Positions 49,751 to 60,622 of a stretch of DNA of 64,000 nt are shown one piece after another. The position numbers and the translations under genes were made by a program. Each line of letters opens with the position of its first letter. The first letter of the stretch is position 1. The notes beneath the pieces were generated by a model. The model made no database searches and was not told the DNA's origin. It worked only from the letters and a program-made list of their open reading frames with translations. The stretch is from Marchantia polymorpha subsp. ruderalis (Eukaryota; Streptophyta; Marchantiopsida; Marchantiales; Marchantiaceae): the NCBI GenBank assembly GCA_037833965.1, contig AP031359.1, positions 1,856,001 through 1,920,000 of the forward strand, given 5' to 3'.

Positions 49751-52226
49751 TCACAATGGCAAATCTGGGATATCAACCGCCTAAGGTGAATCGGCCTAAG
49801 GGACTGTGCCGTCCGACGTAGCGGTTATAGCAACGTCTAAACTACTCTCTACTCCTAATCTACGCAACACGTTTACAATCTCCACTTCTACATTCTGGCG
49901 CCCCTCATTCAATTCCTCTGAAAATGAATTAACTAACTCTACAATCTGTTTGTGCCCTTCGAATCCGCTGGTCTTCGCTCTCATCAGCCGTCGCTCGAGT
50001 AGATCTAGCTTCAACCATTTCACTGAATCCAATCCCCACATCTCCACACTTCTCTAACTGCAATCTCAACACGTCGGTTGAATCCTCCCACAGCTAACGG
50101 CAGGAATCCTCTGCCTTTTCCATTCTCCTTTGCGACTCTTCCGATTTCATCTCCGCCTTCACTAACTGCTCCCGTAACCGTCGACAGTTAGATTCAACCT
50201 TTTATCTACATTCGATCTCCGAAGACATGGTCGACTCGCAATCCATCAATTTCTTGGCCCAATCCTTCAATTCTTCTTCATGCTTCTAGTATCCTGCCGA
50301 CAGACTTGCTGATAGCTCCTTCGCACGTCAAAACTCCATTTCACACTTTGCCTCAATCTCCAAAATTTTGCTACGAAGACCTTCCTCCGCCGTCTTCGCC
50401 TCTACGAGTTTGCCCTAAAGTTCTTCGGCGATACGAACTTCTTCGGCTCTTTGGGCCTCCAACTTAGCAAGTTCCTCGATGTGCATCTTCTCTTGCTTCT
50501 CCGCAGTAATGATCAGCAGCTCCGATCTTTTGCTTGCCGCCTTGTAAGCTTCCCTGGATTTCTCCAATCTCGCTACCAAATCCACTGTTACCTTCTGGAC
50601 ATTCTCATTGGAGATACGAAGTCCTCTACAGGTCTCCTCCAACTCTGCACAACGCCCGGATTCTTTCTCTAGATTCAGCTGCATTACTTTGCACTCTGTT
50701 TCCTTCTCCCAAAGCTGGGCTTTCGCTCTCGCATCAATGCAGTTGCGGACTCCCACTCCCTCTTTACTGCAACCGCCCTCTTGAGCTTCGTCCTATTCCT
50801 AATCATTGGTACATAGAATCTTGGCTCCTCCATTACAACATACTTCCCTCTCTTCTCGTCCAAGTACTTCAACAATGGAACTACACTATCTTGCAAGAAT
50901 TTAGGAAATGTAATTTCTAATGTCTTCACATCTTCGCACGAAGTCTTCTTCCCTTCTTCGGGTCTCACCTCTTGCATCGGAGATGTCGGCAGTGTAATGC
51001 CCTCGGCTTCTACCACCGTCCCTCCTATCTGTGCGACAACCTGTTTCAGAATCTCCTCGCTCAAAGTAAACTCCTTCTCCATATCCTCGTTCATCTTTAT
51101 CTCTGGTGTCCCTTTGCCTTGCGCAGACCGTGTCTGCTCCGAAGACAGAGAAATCGGACTTACCAATTCCGTTCCCTCCTTCAAAGGTTCTGCCGGTATG
51201 TCTGCCGGAACTTCGATTGACACCTCCGAAGGTACTCCTATCTCCACAGGCCGCATTACCTCGCTAGCTGCGACTTTGGATGTGTTTACAATTGGTGCCA
51301 CCGTCTTCTCCACACTGCTGTCCAACACCTCAACTGTCACCATCCTTTGTTTTGCCCTCTTCTTTGGTCTTGCGCGAGCTTTATGCTGCCTGGCTCCACT
51401 TACATCCATATCCATCCTTCTTACCTCGTGGGCCAATTCCTCCTCGTCATCACTCACGACCTTCCTTCTCTTTGCCAATCGTCTCTCTAGCTGCTCCTGC
51501 CTTTGAACCACGTCCACTTGCACTGGTCCTCAAGCGGTTGTGTGTGTTGGGATTGAGGGGGGTCGGTTCTCGTCTTCAGTCAATTCACTGGACTCAGCCG
51601 TCAGGATTTCCCGCTCTCTCGGAAATCGTTTCTCCTCCTCCCTTGTAAGCAATCCCATCCCTCGATAGAAATTCACCAGAAAGGGAGTGATGTGATTGGT
51701 CAAAGGTCCCGTCCACCGGGAGCCTGCATTCACCCAGACAAGATCGTGAAAGATCCTTGCCCAATATACGCGTTGTCCCTTCAAAATGCGTTCGAAGAAT
51801 CCTACTTGCTAGGCCGTCACATAAGTCGTGAGCGCCGGCCGTAAGATGTGCATGATCCCCAACGCGATCACCCTTCTCTTTGGATCTTTGTAATCGACAG
51901 GCCTCCATCCATTCGTTCCCTGTCTTGCAGACTAGAAGAGAGCCGTGTAAGAGAATTCCTTGCCGCGCGTATTTCCTACGCTATTCTTCTCAAATAGCTG
52001 ATCTCCTTCGCTGCCCGCACAGGGTCCCAGTACCGCGGAGCTCCTTGCCTTCGACCGTGTTCTTTACCATAACTTCCTTCTAGATACTCGCTGAGACGCA
52101 ATTGCAATTCCACAAAAGGAATTCAAGCCGTAGTTCACTCAACTCGTGTTTGAAGGATCTCAATTCCTTGTAAGGCACCTTCAAGAGAACCAATTTCCTC
52201 ACCTTCTCACTCTTCTTGGGCGCCAT
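49751..52226 (-). pseudogene. ORF3 of gypsy copy A: accessory ORF between pol and 3' LTR
   Basis: Starts MAPKKSEKVRKLVLLKVPYK (52226). The N-terminal half has WNCVSASI, then (51784-51530) MKGQRVYWARIFHDLVWVNA and FLVNFYRGMGLLTREEEKRF. 51523-50684 is one open stretch of 279 residues: a basic patch (ARPKKRAKQR), a Pro, Glu and Ser-rich middle and ITFPKFLQDSVVPLLKYLDE. 50756-50415 is a coiled coil (CAELEETCRGLRISNEN). The end, 50047-49751, has LVNSFSEELNEGRQNVEV and IVNVLRRLGVES. It starts about 460 bp after the pol stop. No transmembrane segment or signal peptide, so it does not look like an envelope protein. Frameshifts and stops (52080, 51530, 49796) break it. The N-terminal part loosely recalls plant transposon-associated domains; role unknown. 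Confidence 0.7.
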
Positions 52227-52687
52227 GTCTTCAATTTGCGTTTCGCTAATCGCGGGTTGGCTCGATTGCCATTCCTTTCTCACTCGCTCGTTCTTGCTTG
52301 ATATTGCAATGTCGGCGCGAAGTTTCCTCGTACTGCCTTTACCTTCGAAGCCCTAACATTGCCTTCTCCCGCGCCTTGTAGAACTCCCGACGCGTGCAAA
52401 CATCGTCCGGCCCGTTGCATGATTTGAAATTGATTCCGATGTCTTCGCCAAAGACGCAGCTCTTAGTACGTCCATGAAAGACTGCGCCAAAGACACGAAG
52501 ATCCGAAGATCTTCGGACGTAGACGAATTCTAACTAATCTTATCATAACTCCTATAAATCTACTCTTTCCAACTCATATACCTATCTTCTACACAAATAT
52601 GTTTATGTTTTGTTAATTCTTAAAGAAAAACAAAAAAGTAGGCCCCACATACTCCTCTCTCCATTTGTGAGCGATTCCGCGAACACT

Positions 52688-53968
52688 TCATGTATAATAC
52701 TTCTTCACTCGATGTTCATTCACTCGGGTCGCATGCAATTCACCGGAAAGGTCTGCTAGCTGCACTGACCCATTTGGAAACACGTCTACTACTTTGTAAG
52801 GTCCCATCCAGCGCAAGTGCAACTTCCCTGGGAACCTAGCATGTCTACTATCGTACAGCAAAGAGAAATCTCCCTTGAGCAAGGTCAACGGTCGGACGCG
52901 CTTATCATACGCCTTCTTCTATTTCAATTGTATATGCTCCGTGCGCTGCTTTGCTGCTTCCCTTCGTTCTTCCAACGACAACACTTCCTGCAATCTGTAG
53001 AGTTGACTCTCTTCATCTTCCAATCTTTGGCAATCCAAAATCCGGTGAGTAGGTAGTTTGAGCTCAATGAGTAGGATGGGGTGTTGACCATACGTCAGGT
53101 AATATGGTGTTTGCCTCGTAGTCACCTTCTCTGCAGTACGATAGGCCCATAGTGCGGCTGGCAACTTTGTATCCCAGTCATGTGCATGGCTTACCGTCAC
53201 TTTCAGCAATATCTTGCAGAGTAGCCCATTTGATTTTTCAGTGAGTCCATTTGCTTTCGGATTGTAAGGAGTAGTCTTCCAATGCTTAATCTGGAAGTGA
53301 GAAGTGAGGTCCTCGATCACTGCATTCAGGATGTGTCTGCTTCTATCACTTACCAACTCCAGGGGGCATCCGTACCTAGTGATGATGAGTTCGAACAAAA
53401 ATTTTGACACCGTTGCCGCATCATCCTTCCGGGTTGCCTCCGTTTCCACCATCTTCGTGGCATAATCCGTCACTACAAGGATATATCGTCTTCGGATATG
53501 TCTCGTAGCTGGTTGGATTCGCCCTACAAAATCAATTCCCCATTTCTCAAAAGGTGCCAACGGCATGATGGGAACCAATGGCCACCGCGTAGTGGGAGTG
53601 GGTCGTCACGTTCTATGGCAGCTGTCACATCTTTGGATGTAGTCATGCGTATCCTTGAACATCGTAGGCCACCAGTAATCTGTATTCAAGATCTTTGTTA
53701 TTGTATTACGGGTGGCATAATGCCCTCCTGCATCCTCCGTATGTATTGCGGCGATCACTCGTCCAACCTTCGAAGCCTCCAAACATTGACATAGTCGATC
53801 ATCTGGCAGTAGTTTAAAGAGCTCTCCTTGTTGGATCTGATACGGTCCAGCCTTGTGGATGAAGACGGCAAGCTGTTCTGCATCTAGTTCCTCCGGACAT
53901 TGCATAGTTGTCAGATATCGGTAGAGGTCCGTGTACCGTGAGTCACAACTAAACGTCATCTGGAACAA
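52688..53968 (-). pseudogene. Gypsy copy A integrase region
   Basis: The zinc-binding part (53968-53606) has AAIHTEDAGGHYATRNT, YWWPTMFKDTHDYIQRC and DSCHRT, the HHCC layout. The core (53578-52919) shows KWGIDFVGRI, LELVSDRSRH and NPKANGLTEKSNG; the two Asp and the Glu are all present with 35 residues between the second Asp and the Glu (DD35E). After one stop at 52919 the C-terminal domain follows: HLRWMGPYKVVDVFPNGSVQ, ending at 52688. No chromodomain was seen. A frame break lies between 53606 and 53578. Integrase inserts the cDNA into the genome. Confidence 0.88.
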
Positions 53969-54067
53969 TTGCTCATCTGGGAAATCATCGGCCAGCTCTG
54001 CTTCTTCCGGCTGCGTCCATAGCCGAGACAGGTAATCCGCATTCTCGTGATTAATTCCCTTCCGTGT

Positions 54068-55517
54068 CTAGATTGTGAAAGTAAATTCCTGAAGGAGCAG
54101 CATCCACCTTGCAATCCGTTTAGATAAGTCAGCCTTTTTCACCAAATGCTGCAGGGCATAATGATCTACGTGGAATACAAATTCGTAGCCCAGCAAGTAG
54201 TGTCGGAACTTCTTCACCGCGAACACCATTGCTAAAGCTTCTCGTTCCGTCGTGGTATTCTTTTCTGCGGCCAACAACTGCCTGCTTGCAAAGGAGATTG
54301 GATAATCTCGTTTGTTCTCATCCCGTTGACTCAGCACCGCACCTGTGGCAAAAGCCGAGGTATCCACAAAGACGTGGAGTGGCTTATTCCAATTGGGACT
54401 ACGTAAAACAAAAGCTGAGGTAAGCTTCTCTTTAAGCTCTTCAAAAGCCTTTTGCTGCTCCTCTCCCCAGTCATAGGGCTCATTTTTCCTCAACAGCTTG
54501 GTCAGACTAGCTGCTGTAATCGCATACATATGAATGAACCTTCTGTAGTACCCAACATGTCTCGGGAAGGCTCAAAGTTTGCAAATATTTGTCGGTGGAT
54601 CCAACGCTTCAATAACCTTCACCTTGTCTTTGTCCATAGCTATTCCTTCCGAGGACACCCGATGTCCCAACAAGATTCCGCTTGGCATGAAGAAAAAGCA
54701 TTTCTCAGGATGCAGAGATAGTTGTGCTTCCCTGCACTTGTCAAAGGTTTGCTGGAGGTGTTTTTAGTGCAGATCGCATGGTCCGAAGACGCAAATTTTG
54801 TCAATGAACACTTCTAGGAATTTCCGCAAGTGATCCTGGAAGATTGTGGTCGTCATCTTGTTGAACGTCGCCGGTGCGTTACACAACCCGAATGGCATCT
54901 TGTGATATGCATAAGAACCCCCAATCGGTGATAAACGTGGTTTTATCTTTATCCTGTTCCCGGATCGACACCTGATTATAGCCAGAGAATCCATCAAGAA
55001 AGCTATACATTTTGTGTCTAGCCACATGATCTAGAATGGCGTTTGTGAAGGGTAATGGATGATGATCCTTCTTTGTAGCTGCGTTCAATTTCTTGAAGTC
55101 CAGACAGACACGGATCTTACCTGTCATCTTCTTCGGGACTATGACAATGGGTGAGACCCATTCGCTACTTAGTACCGGATAGATAATCCCCGCACTCAAA
55201 TATTTATCAATTTCATTTTTGACCATCAGGGAGTACTTCGGATTCAGTCGGTACAGTCGCTGGCGCACAGGTACAGCATTATCCATCAAATCAATACGAT
55301 GCTCGCCATAACGAGCCGGTATCCCCTTCATATCTTCAATCCGCCATGCAAACACATCTTCATACGAGCAAAAAAAACGCTGAACTAACCTCAACTTGGC
55401 ACCTCTCAATAGATTAGAGATTTTAAGACACTTGTGAGGACTGAGTTCGACCTCTTGACAGTCACTCGGGTCTATGACGCTTTCCGTGTGACTGATGTCG
55501 CTACGTCCCAGCCCCAC
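54068..55517 (-). pseudogene. Gypsy copy A reverse transcriptase and RNase H
   Basis: RT: EHRIDLMDNAVPVRQRLYRL, SEWVSPIVIVPKK, CLDFKKLNAATKKDHHPLPF and YSFLDGFSGYNQV with its Asp. After a frameshift near 54915 come YHKMPFGLCNAPATFNKM and FLEVFIDKICVFG, where the usual D-D pair reads D-K. RNase H (54529-54068): LHVFVDTSAFATGAVLSQRD, TTEREALAMVFAVKKFRHYL and FHVDHYALQHL keep the D, E and D residues. The element belongs to the Ty3/gypsy order (RT, RNase H, integrase). Confidence 0.9.
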
Positions 55518-55585
55518 TTCTAATTGCTATTCGCTATCCTCGGGACCTGCTTCCTCAGATCCCGCTCCCTCTACTTCTTCTTCCT

Positions 55586-56480
55586 CTATCTCATAAACTT
55601 CATATAGTATACATCGGTGCCACTATCGGAGGTGGAAGTTCCTTCCTCCGAAGTGTACCCCGGACTAGTAGATGCTGTCTCCCCTTCATGCGGGATTCTC
55701 TTCCATGGAACGGTGATTTTAGGACCCTCTTTATTGTTGGGGTCCCTAAATTGCAAGGTCCGTTTGTGCCAATCTGACTTGACCTTCGCGCCGGAGAACC
55801 ATGGGCGACTAATCAGCACATTGTACCCCATTTTGGTCAGGGGTTTAATGATAGTGTAGTTTAGAGAGAACACAACTCCATCAATGGTAGTCCGAATGTC
55901 TTTGTGTACACCGAGGGGTTTCCTTCGTGTCTGATCAGCCAAACGGATCATTCTAGTTGTGGGCTGAAATTCTTTTACCCCAGGGTATTGGCCGTTTCCT
56001 CGGTCATTATGTTAATGCTTGATCCCAAATCCAAAGGCACCTTACGAATTGTGCACCCCCCTCCAATTTCTATATCGATTTCGGGTGGACCCAAATCCTC
56101 GTACCAAATTTGATACACCCGTGGAAGTTTGTGCCTTCAGGACCGCTTCGTCCGTTTCAACACGGCATTCAGCATCTTTAGGTAGGCGTTATTATCCGCA
56201 ACCAGCTGTCGGAACGTCACGTTGGCCTGTTGATCAAAAAAATCTGCCGCAATGTCATAATGAGGGTCCTTCGGCGGCTTGACCATTCAACTGGCCCGTT
56301 CGGCTCGAGCCGGTGCTTCGGCGGTCACTGATTCCTTCTCCTTCGTCTTGCGAGGTGAGGTCTTTTCTAGTTCTTCTCTAAGCAACTCTCCCACCTCATC
56401 CTTAATATCCGTGGCGTACGCTTTCCGCAACATCTTCAATGTAGGCCCATTGGATTGGAAGTCGTCTTGCGATGAAGTCC
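55586..56480 (-). pseudogene. Gypsy copy A protease and flanks
   Basis: Leftward: FFDQQANVTFRQLVADNNAY upstream, then IEIGGCTIRKVPLDLGSSIN, an aspartic protease site of the DLG-S type seen in plant gypsy elements. 55951-55586 continues DGVVFSLNYTIIKPLTKMG and NVLISRPWFSGAKVKSDWHK, the ILGRPW-like flap end. A stop near 55970 and frame changes interrupt it. The protease would process Gag-Pol. Confidence 0.75.
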
Positions 56481-58653
56481 GAAGTTCTTCGGCCTACTTA
56501 TCCTTCTTCGCCGAAGTCTCCTTCTTCGCCGAAGACTTGGAAGTCTTTAGGGGAGCCCCTTTCTTCGGCTCTCGTGACTCCGTCTCCTTTGAGTCCTTCT
56601 TCTCGGCATCCTTCTTGTCACGCTTCGCCTTCTCCGAAGTGGACTCCTTCTTCCGAGTGGCGCTTCGGGTTTCCACCCGCCCAACCATAGTCTCTTTGTC
56701 CGGCCATCGATTTTCATCGTCTTGTTCCTCCGGACTTAGTTCTACTTGGTTGACTTGCGCGTCCTCCTTTGGCGGCGGTGTGACAAATCGCACCTGTTGT
56801 CTTGCCACTCGAGGTTGATTACATTCTACTGCAGTATGCCCTTGCTGCCAACAATTACTGCATAGAGGGAGATAACCTCTTGGCTTTTGAGGATGCGGAC
56901 AATTAGGAGCATAATGCCCGACATCGCCACAGTTGAAACATGCATTCGGAGGAGGTGGGCCTGCTGCTGCAGGCGGTGCCAATCTTTGTTGTGGCACCGT
57001 AGTAGCCACCTCCTTGGGCACAAAACGTGTTATACTGGATGGGTGTTGTCGGAGGCTCTTCCTGTACGGCATAAGCTGCTTCTTCCGGGGCCTCTGCGTA
57101 ATATCCCCCCGCTTCCCATGCGGGTATCCACTCCACTGCATTGACTGGGTATGTCCGGCATTCAACGTTCGCGTGACCTACTCTGCCACAATTTGTACAC
57201 AAGAGGTTGGGCCTTGCCCCAGTGGGAGACTGCGTCTTGTCTCGGCTCCCTACAACATGAACCTTCAAGTCAGCAAAGTCCTTTACTAAGGCATCCACCA
57301 TAGATACTATAGAGGTGGTGCCTTTCTCGGGGGCGGCCATCCGCCGGTTCTTTTTCTTACTTCCTTTCTTCTGCTTCTTCTCGTCCTCAGAAGAGGATGA
57401 GTCTTCTGATTCACTCGACTCTGAAGATGCAGAAGACTCACTAGACAAAGGTGAAACAGCCCGTCTCTTTCACCGACTGCTTTTAGATTTTCGCTCGTCT
57501 TGTACCCGGCCTTTTGGACGCTTGTTCAAGGTAGATGTCTCATAGGCCTCGGCGGAGATAATCACCTCGTCAATAGTATCACACCTACAGCGTTGGCAGT
57601 AGATCTCCATTTCCATTGGCAAGCCCGTTACATACCAATCGATGGCTTGCTGAGTGGAATAAGGCACCCCTTCTCCGGTTTTTGGGATGCGGCCCAAGAG
57701 ATCTTGAAATCTATCAGTATAGTCTCTCAGGTTCTCCTTGCGCTCCCTGTGCAAGTTTCGCAACTTCGTTAACACTCGACTATCATATCCCAATTCCCGG
57801 AACCTCTTTAAGAACTTCTCTCAGAGTTTAGCCCAAGTGTCAATTCCCGTGGGAATCGTGCTCTTGTGGTTGTACCAACTTCGGGCTTTCTTCCGGAGCA
57901 CGCTGGGAAAATGCACAGTCTATCCGCTTCATTGTCTTCCTTATTGGTGATGGATACCAACTCGAATAATTTGATGTAGGTGTCTGCATCGTCATCTCCT
58001 CTACCCTTATACTTATGGTAGGAGTGTTTAGTAAAGGGATGACGATTTCCTTGCTGGTCTCCCATCGGTCGACCTGATGGACCCCCACCTCCGCCTCCTC
58101 CGCCGCCTGGTGGATTTGGTGGAAAGGGTGGTCCTCCTCTCGGCGAGCCTGGCGGAGATGGGGATTCTCCACCACTGCTTTCACCTCTTGAAGTGCCTTC
58201 GGAAGATCTTACAAGAATTCAAAATCCTTGAACAAGGTCGTAGGCCGAACAGGTGATGTCGACGTGTTAGCAAAAAGATCTTCGTAATTCTGCACCACCG
58301 TCTGCACGCGAGCCGTGTCTTCGATCGGTAAATCCAACAGCGTATGGAAGACTCTTGGGTCACCCGGTATGCCGAAGAGTGGTGAAGAGTACAACCGAGG
58401 TGAAGTTGAATGTTCTACAGCCGTCAACTCATCAAGGGGTAAGAGGTGTGCATCGATCGGAATTGATGCCAACTTCTCCCGAATGTAGGCTTCGTGCGTA
58501 GATGGGGAATTTGCAGGTCGCCTCGTTCGCGGGGGTGCAATCACAGGCAGAAGAGGAACTAGTCTCTTCCCCTTCCCCTTTCCTTTCCTTTGTCCCGTTC
58601 CTGTGGATCTTCGAGATCTTCCTTCTTTCCTTCTCGACGGAGATATCATCCAT
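56481..58653 (-). pseudogene. Gypsy copy A gag with three zinc knuckles
   Basis: N-terminus from about 58650 (basic KGKGKGKRLVPLLPV); capsid-like part with KYKGRGDDDADTYIKLFE (58000) and LTKLRNLHRERKENLRDYTD, then RFQDLLGRIPKTGEGVPYST (57770-57670). A Ser/Glu-rich linker (57448-57350) precedes three CCHC or CC-type knuckles: CTNCGRVGHANVEC (about 57200), CFNCGDVGHYAPNC (about 56940) and CSNCWQQGHTAVEC (about 56860). A charged Lys/Glu tail ends near 56490. Frameshifts at about 57905, 57460 and 57010, plus stops. Gag packages RNA in virus-like particles. Confidence 0.85.
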
Positions 58654-58740
58654 ATCGATCGCTTACCTTCTTGGCATCATCTTTCGTCGACAGTCATCAT
58701 GCATTGCTGCACAGACAACTTCTGTGCTTTGACGCTCTTT

Positions 58741-58757
58741 CCCTGGCAGCGGTGCCA
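58741..58757 (-). other. Primer-binding site of gypsy copy A (tRNA-Asp type)
   Basis: On the minus strand it reads TGGCACCGCTGCCAGGG, 17 bases with three differences from TGGCGCCGTTGCCGGGG, the complement of the plant tRNA-Asp 3' end. It is 17 bases downstream of the LTR end at 58775, an unusually large gap. Confidence 0.7.
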
Positions 58758-58774
58758 AAAGAAAAATTTATCTA

Positions 58775-60618
58775 TGTAATGACACATAAATACCAAAATG
58801 GAGCATAATGGTACCGATCTGTTCCCACAAGGACAGAAACAACCACAAAAGTCACGATTTGTCACAGAATAGCATTCTATTAAAGAGTTTCACTTCTTAG
58901 GCCAATGCCACTCCGAGAAGACACTACCCAGCTAGAGCAGAAGACCCGCAGAGTAGTGCATAACCTCATTCATAACCTGAAACTTTTCCAAACAACGCCT
59001 GTGAGAAAAGCAAGCGATCCCACACTTACATTTCAGGGGTAAAACTTCCCAGCATTGCATACATCTCAACACACTGACCCGAATACTCAGACCTGAACTT
59101 GCTTGAATCCCGTAGTAACTCTAGGCTACCCAAGACATCCAAGCTGAATACTCACAGCTCCCGATGCGGTAACTTCAACAACCAGGAGCGCCCTGTGCTC
59201 AATGTCTGGATCACACACCAGCACATAGACACACAGTGAAGACTGTGGGAACCAGCTCCCACATAATCCCGGTTTTGTACCAACAAACCGGACAATAGTA
59301 ATAAATAAGTACTATGCTAGGTAAGTTTATGCTAGAATTAGATTTGTGCAATGCAGTTTAGGGGTTAGGTGTTGCACCGAGTTCTTTAAGCTCAAAAAGT
59401 GGCTAAAGGACAACATACAACCAGGAGAAGTTGATCAAAACTTCGGAGATGGGTACAACCAAAAACGGACTGCTCGGAAGGGAGGAAGAGTCCCAAGAAG
59501 CTTCCTTAGTGGATGTTTTTGCCCCACCCACCAAAACCAAGATATTCCGCCGGAAGTCAAAAATAGAGTTTGGAGCTGGGAGATTAGGATTTGGGGTCGC
59601 CACGGGTTCAGGTCCGATATCTCTGGGATTTTTTAGCGAGGGATAAGATTATGTAGGAGTTAGTACTTAAAGCCAAGACGCTTAGTAGCTTAGTATCTTG
59701 TTTTCCGTGAGGTTTGTGTGCTTTCCCATCAAAAAAGAAAATTGTTTCTTTGGTGACTTGATGCAAGGCACGACGAGTCTAGTGGCAAGATCCATTGTGG
59801 GTGATTGTTGCATTTTTTTCTACTTGGTATATACTCTTGTTGCTCATTTCCAAGAAGAATCTATTGGAACCTATAGAACGAGATCACTTCAGCTGTTGGA
59901 AGCGGGTGCAGGCAGAAGAACATGAGATTTTTTGTGGCCCAAGTAGCATGGAGGGAAGGAGACGTGTAACAAGGTGTTCTTTGTGGTCTTTACAGTACGA
60001 GTGATCGTTGTCTGAATTCTGAGCTAAGGCCAGAATTTCTCCCTCGAAAAGCCTATGAGTAGGTCTGGAAGGTAAACCTGGACGAAATCCTCAGGATTCA
60101 TTAATTAGGTTATGTGTAGTTTAGTTGCAATGTTGTTGTAGTCTAGACAAACTCTACGTGACCGTATATGTGTCGGAGTAACACTTGGGCGTCGGGAGAA
60201 GAAGTCAGACGCAACTAACAAAATACCAGGTGGCAGGTTAGAGGTTAGTGGATGTACATTTATGTGGAAAAATACAAGGCAGTGATAATCATGTCACTTA
60301 AAAAACTATCGGTCAGTGGTGAAACCGGCCACTCTAAATAAAGCGCTTAGTGGTCCCAGCCACTTGTTTAAAACTCTGACGAGAAAGTTCCATCACTCTG
60401 ATCCAGATCGCTCTAGTCCAAATCTGGAAGGTACAACTTCCAAAAATTGTAGGATAGGCTCTATTAGGTTTAGAAGTAAATTGTAGGTCTTCGTGGGAAC
60501 GAAATCGGAGCGGTTTACTTGGAACCGCATTTAACTTAAATTAGATGCAAACCCGAGGATTACTGAACCGCAAGATTGCTACAAAGACAGAATGATTGTT
60601 GAGACAAGCCAATAGACA
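58775..60618 (-). repeat. 5' LTR of gypsy copy A, split by a solo LTR
   Basis: The LTR parts are 58775-59243 and 60589-60618. Leaving out one copy of the AAGAC target duplication, they sum to 499 bp, identical in length to the 3' LTR. On the right it abuts ORF3 of another copy, not host DNA, so it also serves as the 3' LTR of that copy. Confidence 0.88.
59244..60583. mobile_element. Solo LTR, 1340 bp, 5-bp target duplication
   Basis: Starts TGTGGGAACCAGCTCCCACA (itself an inverted repeat) and ends AAGATTGCTACA; TG...CA. AAGAC occurs at 59239-59243 and 60584-60588. No coding region, primer site or polypurine tract inside, so this is a single LTR left after recombination between two LTRs. The last part resembles the end of LTR D. 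By orientation of that match, the LTR's own 3' end is to the right (+ strand). Confidence 0.85.
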
Positions 60619-60622
60619 GAAA

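Noticed and set aside
50997-51506. 169-residue plus-strand ORF inside ORF3 of copy A
   Set aside because: Shadow frame; it recurs in the second copy (61182-61676) only because ORF3 is repeated.
49214-60618. Copy A as an endogenous pararetrovirus or enveloped element
   Set aside because: It has paired LTRs, an integrase with the DD35E triad and no movement or envelope-like protein; ORF3 has no membrane segment.
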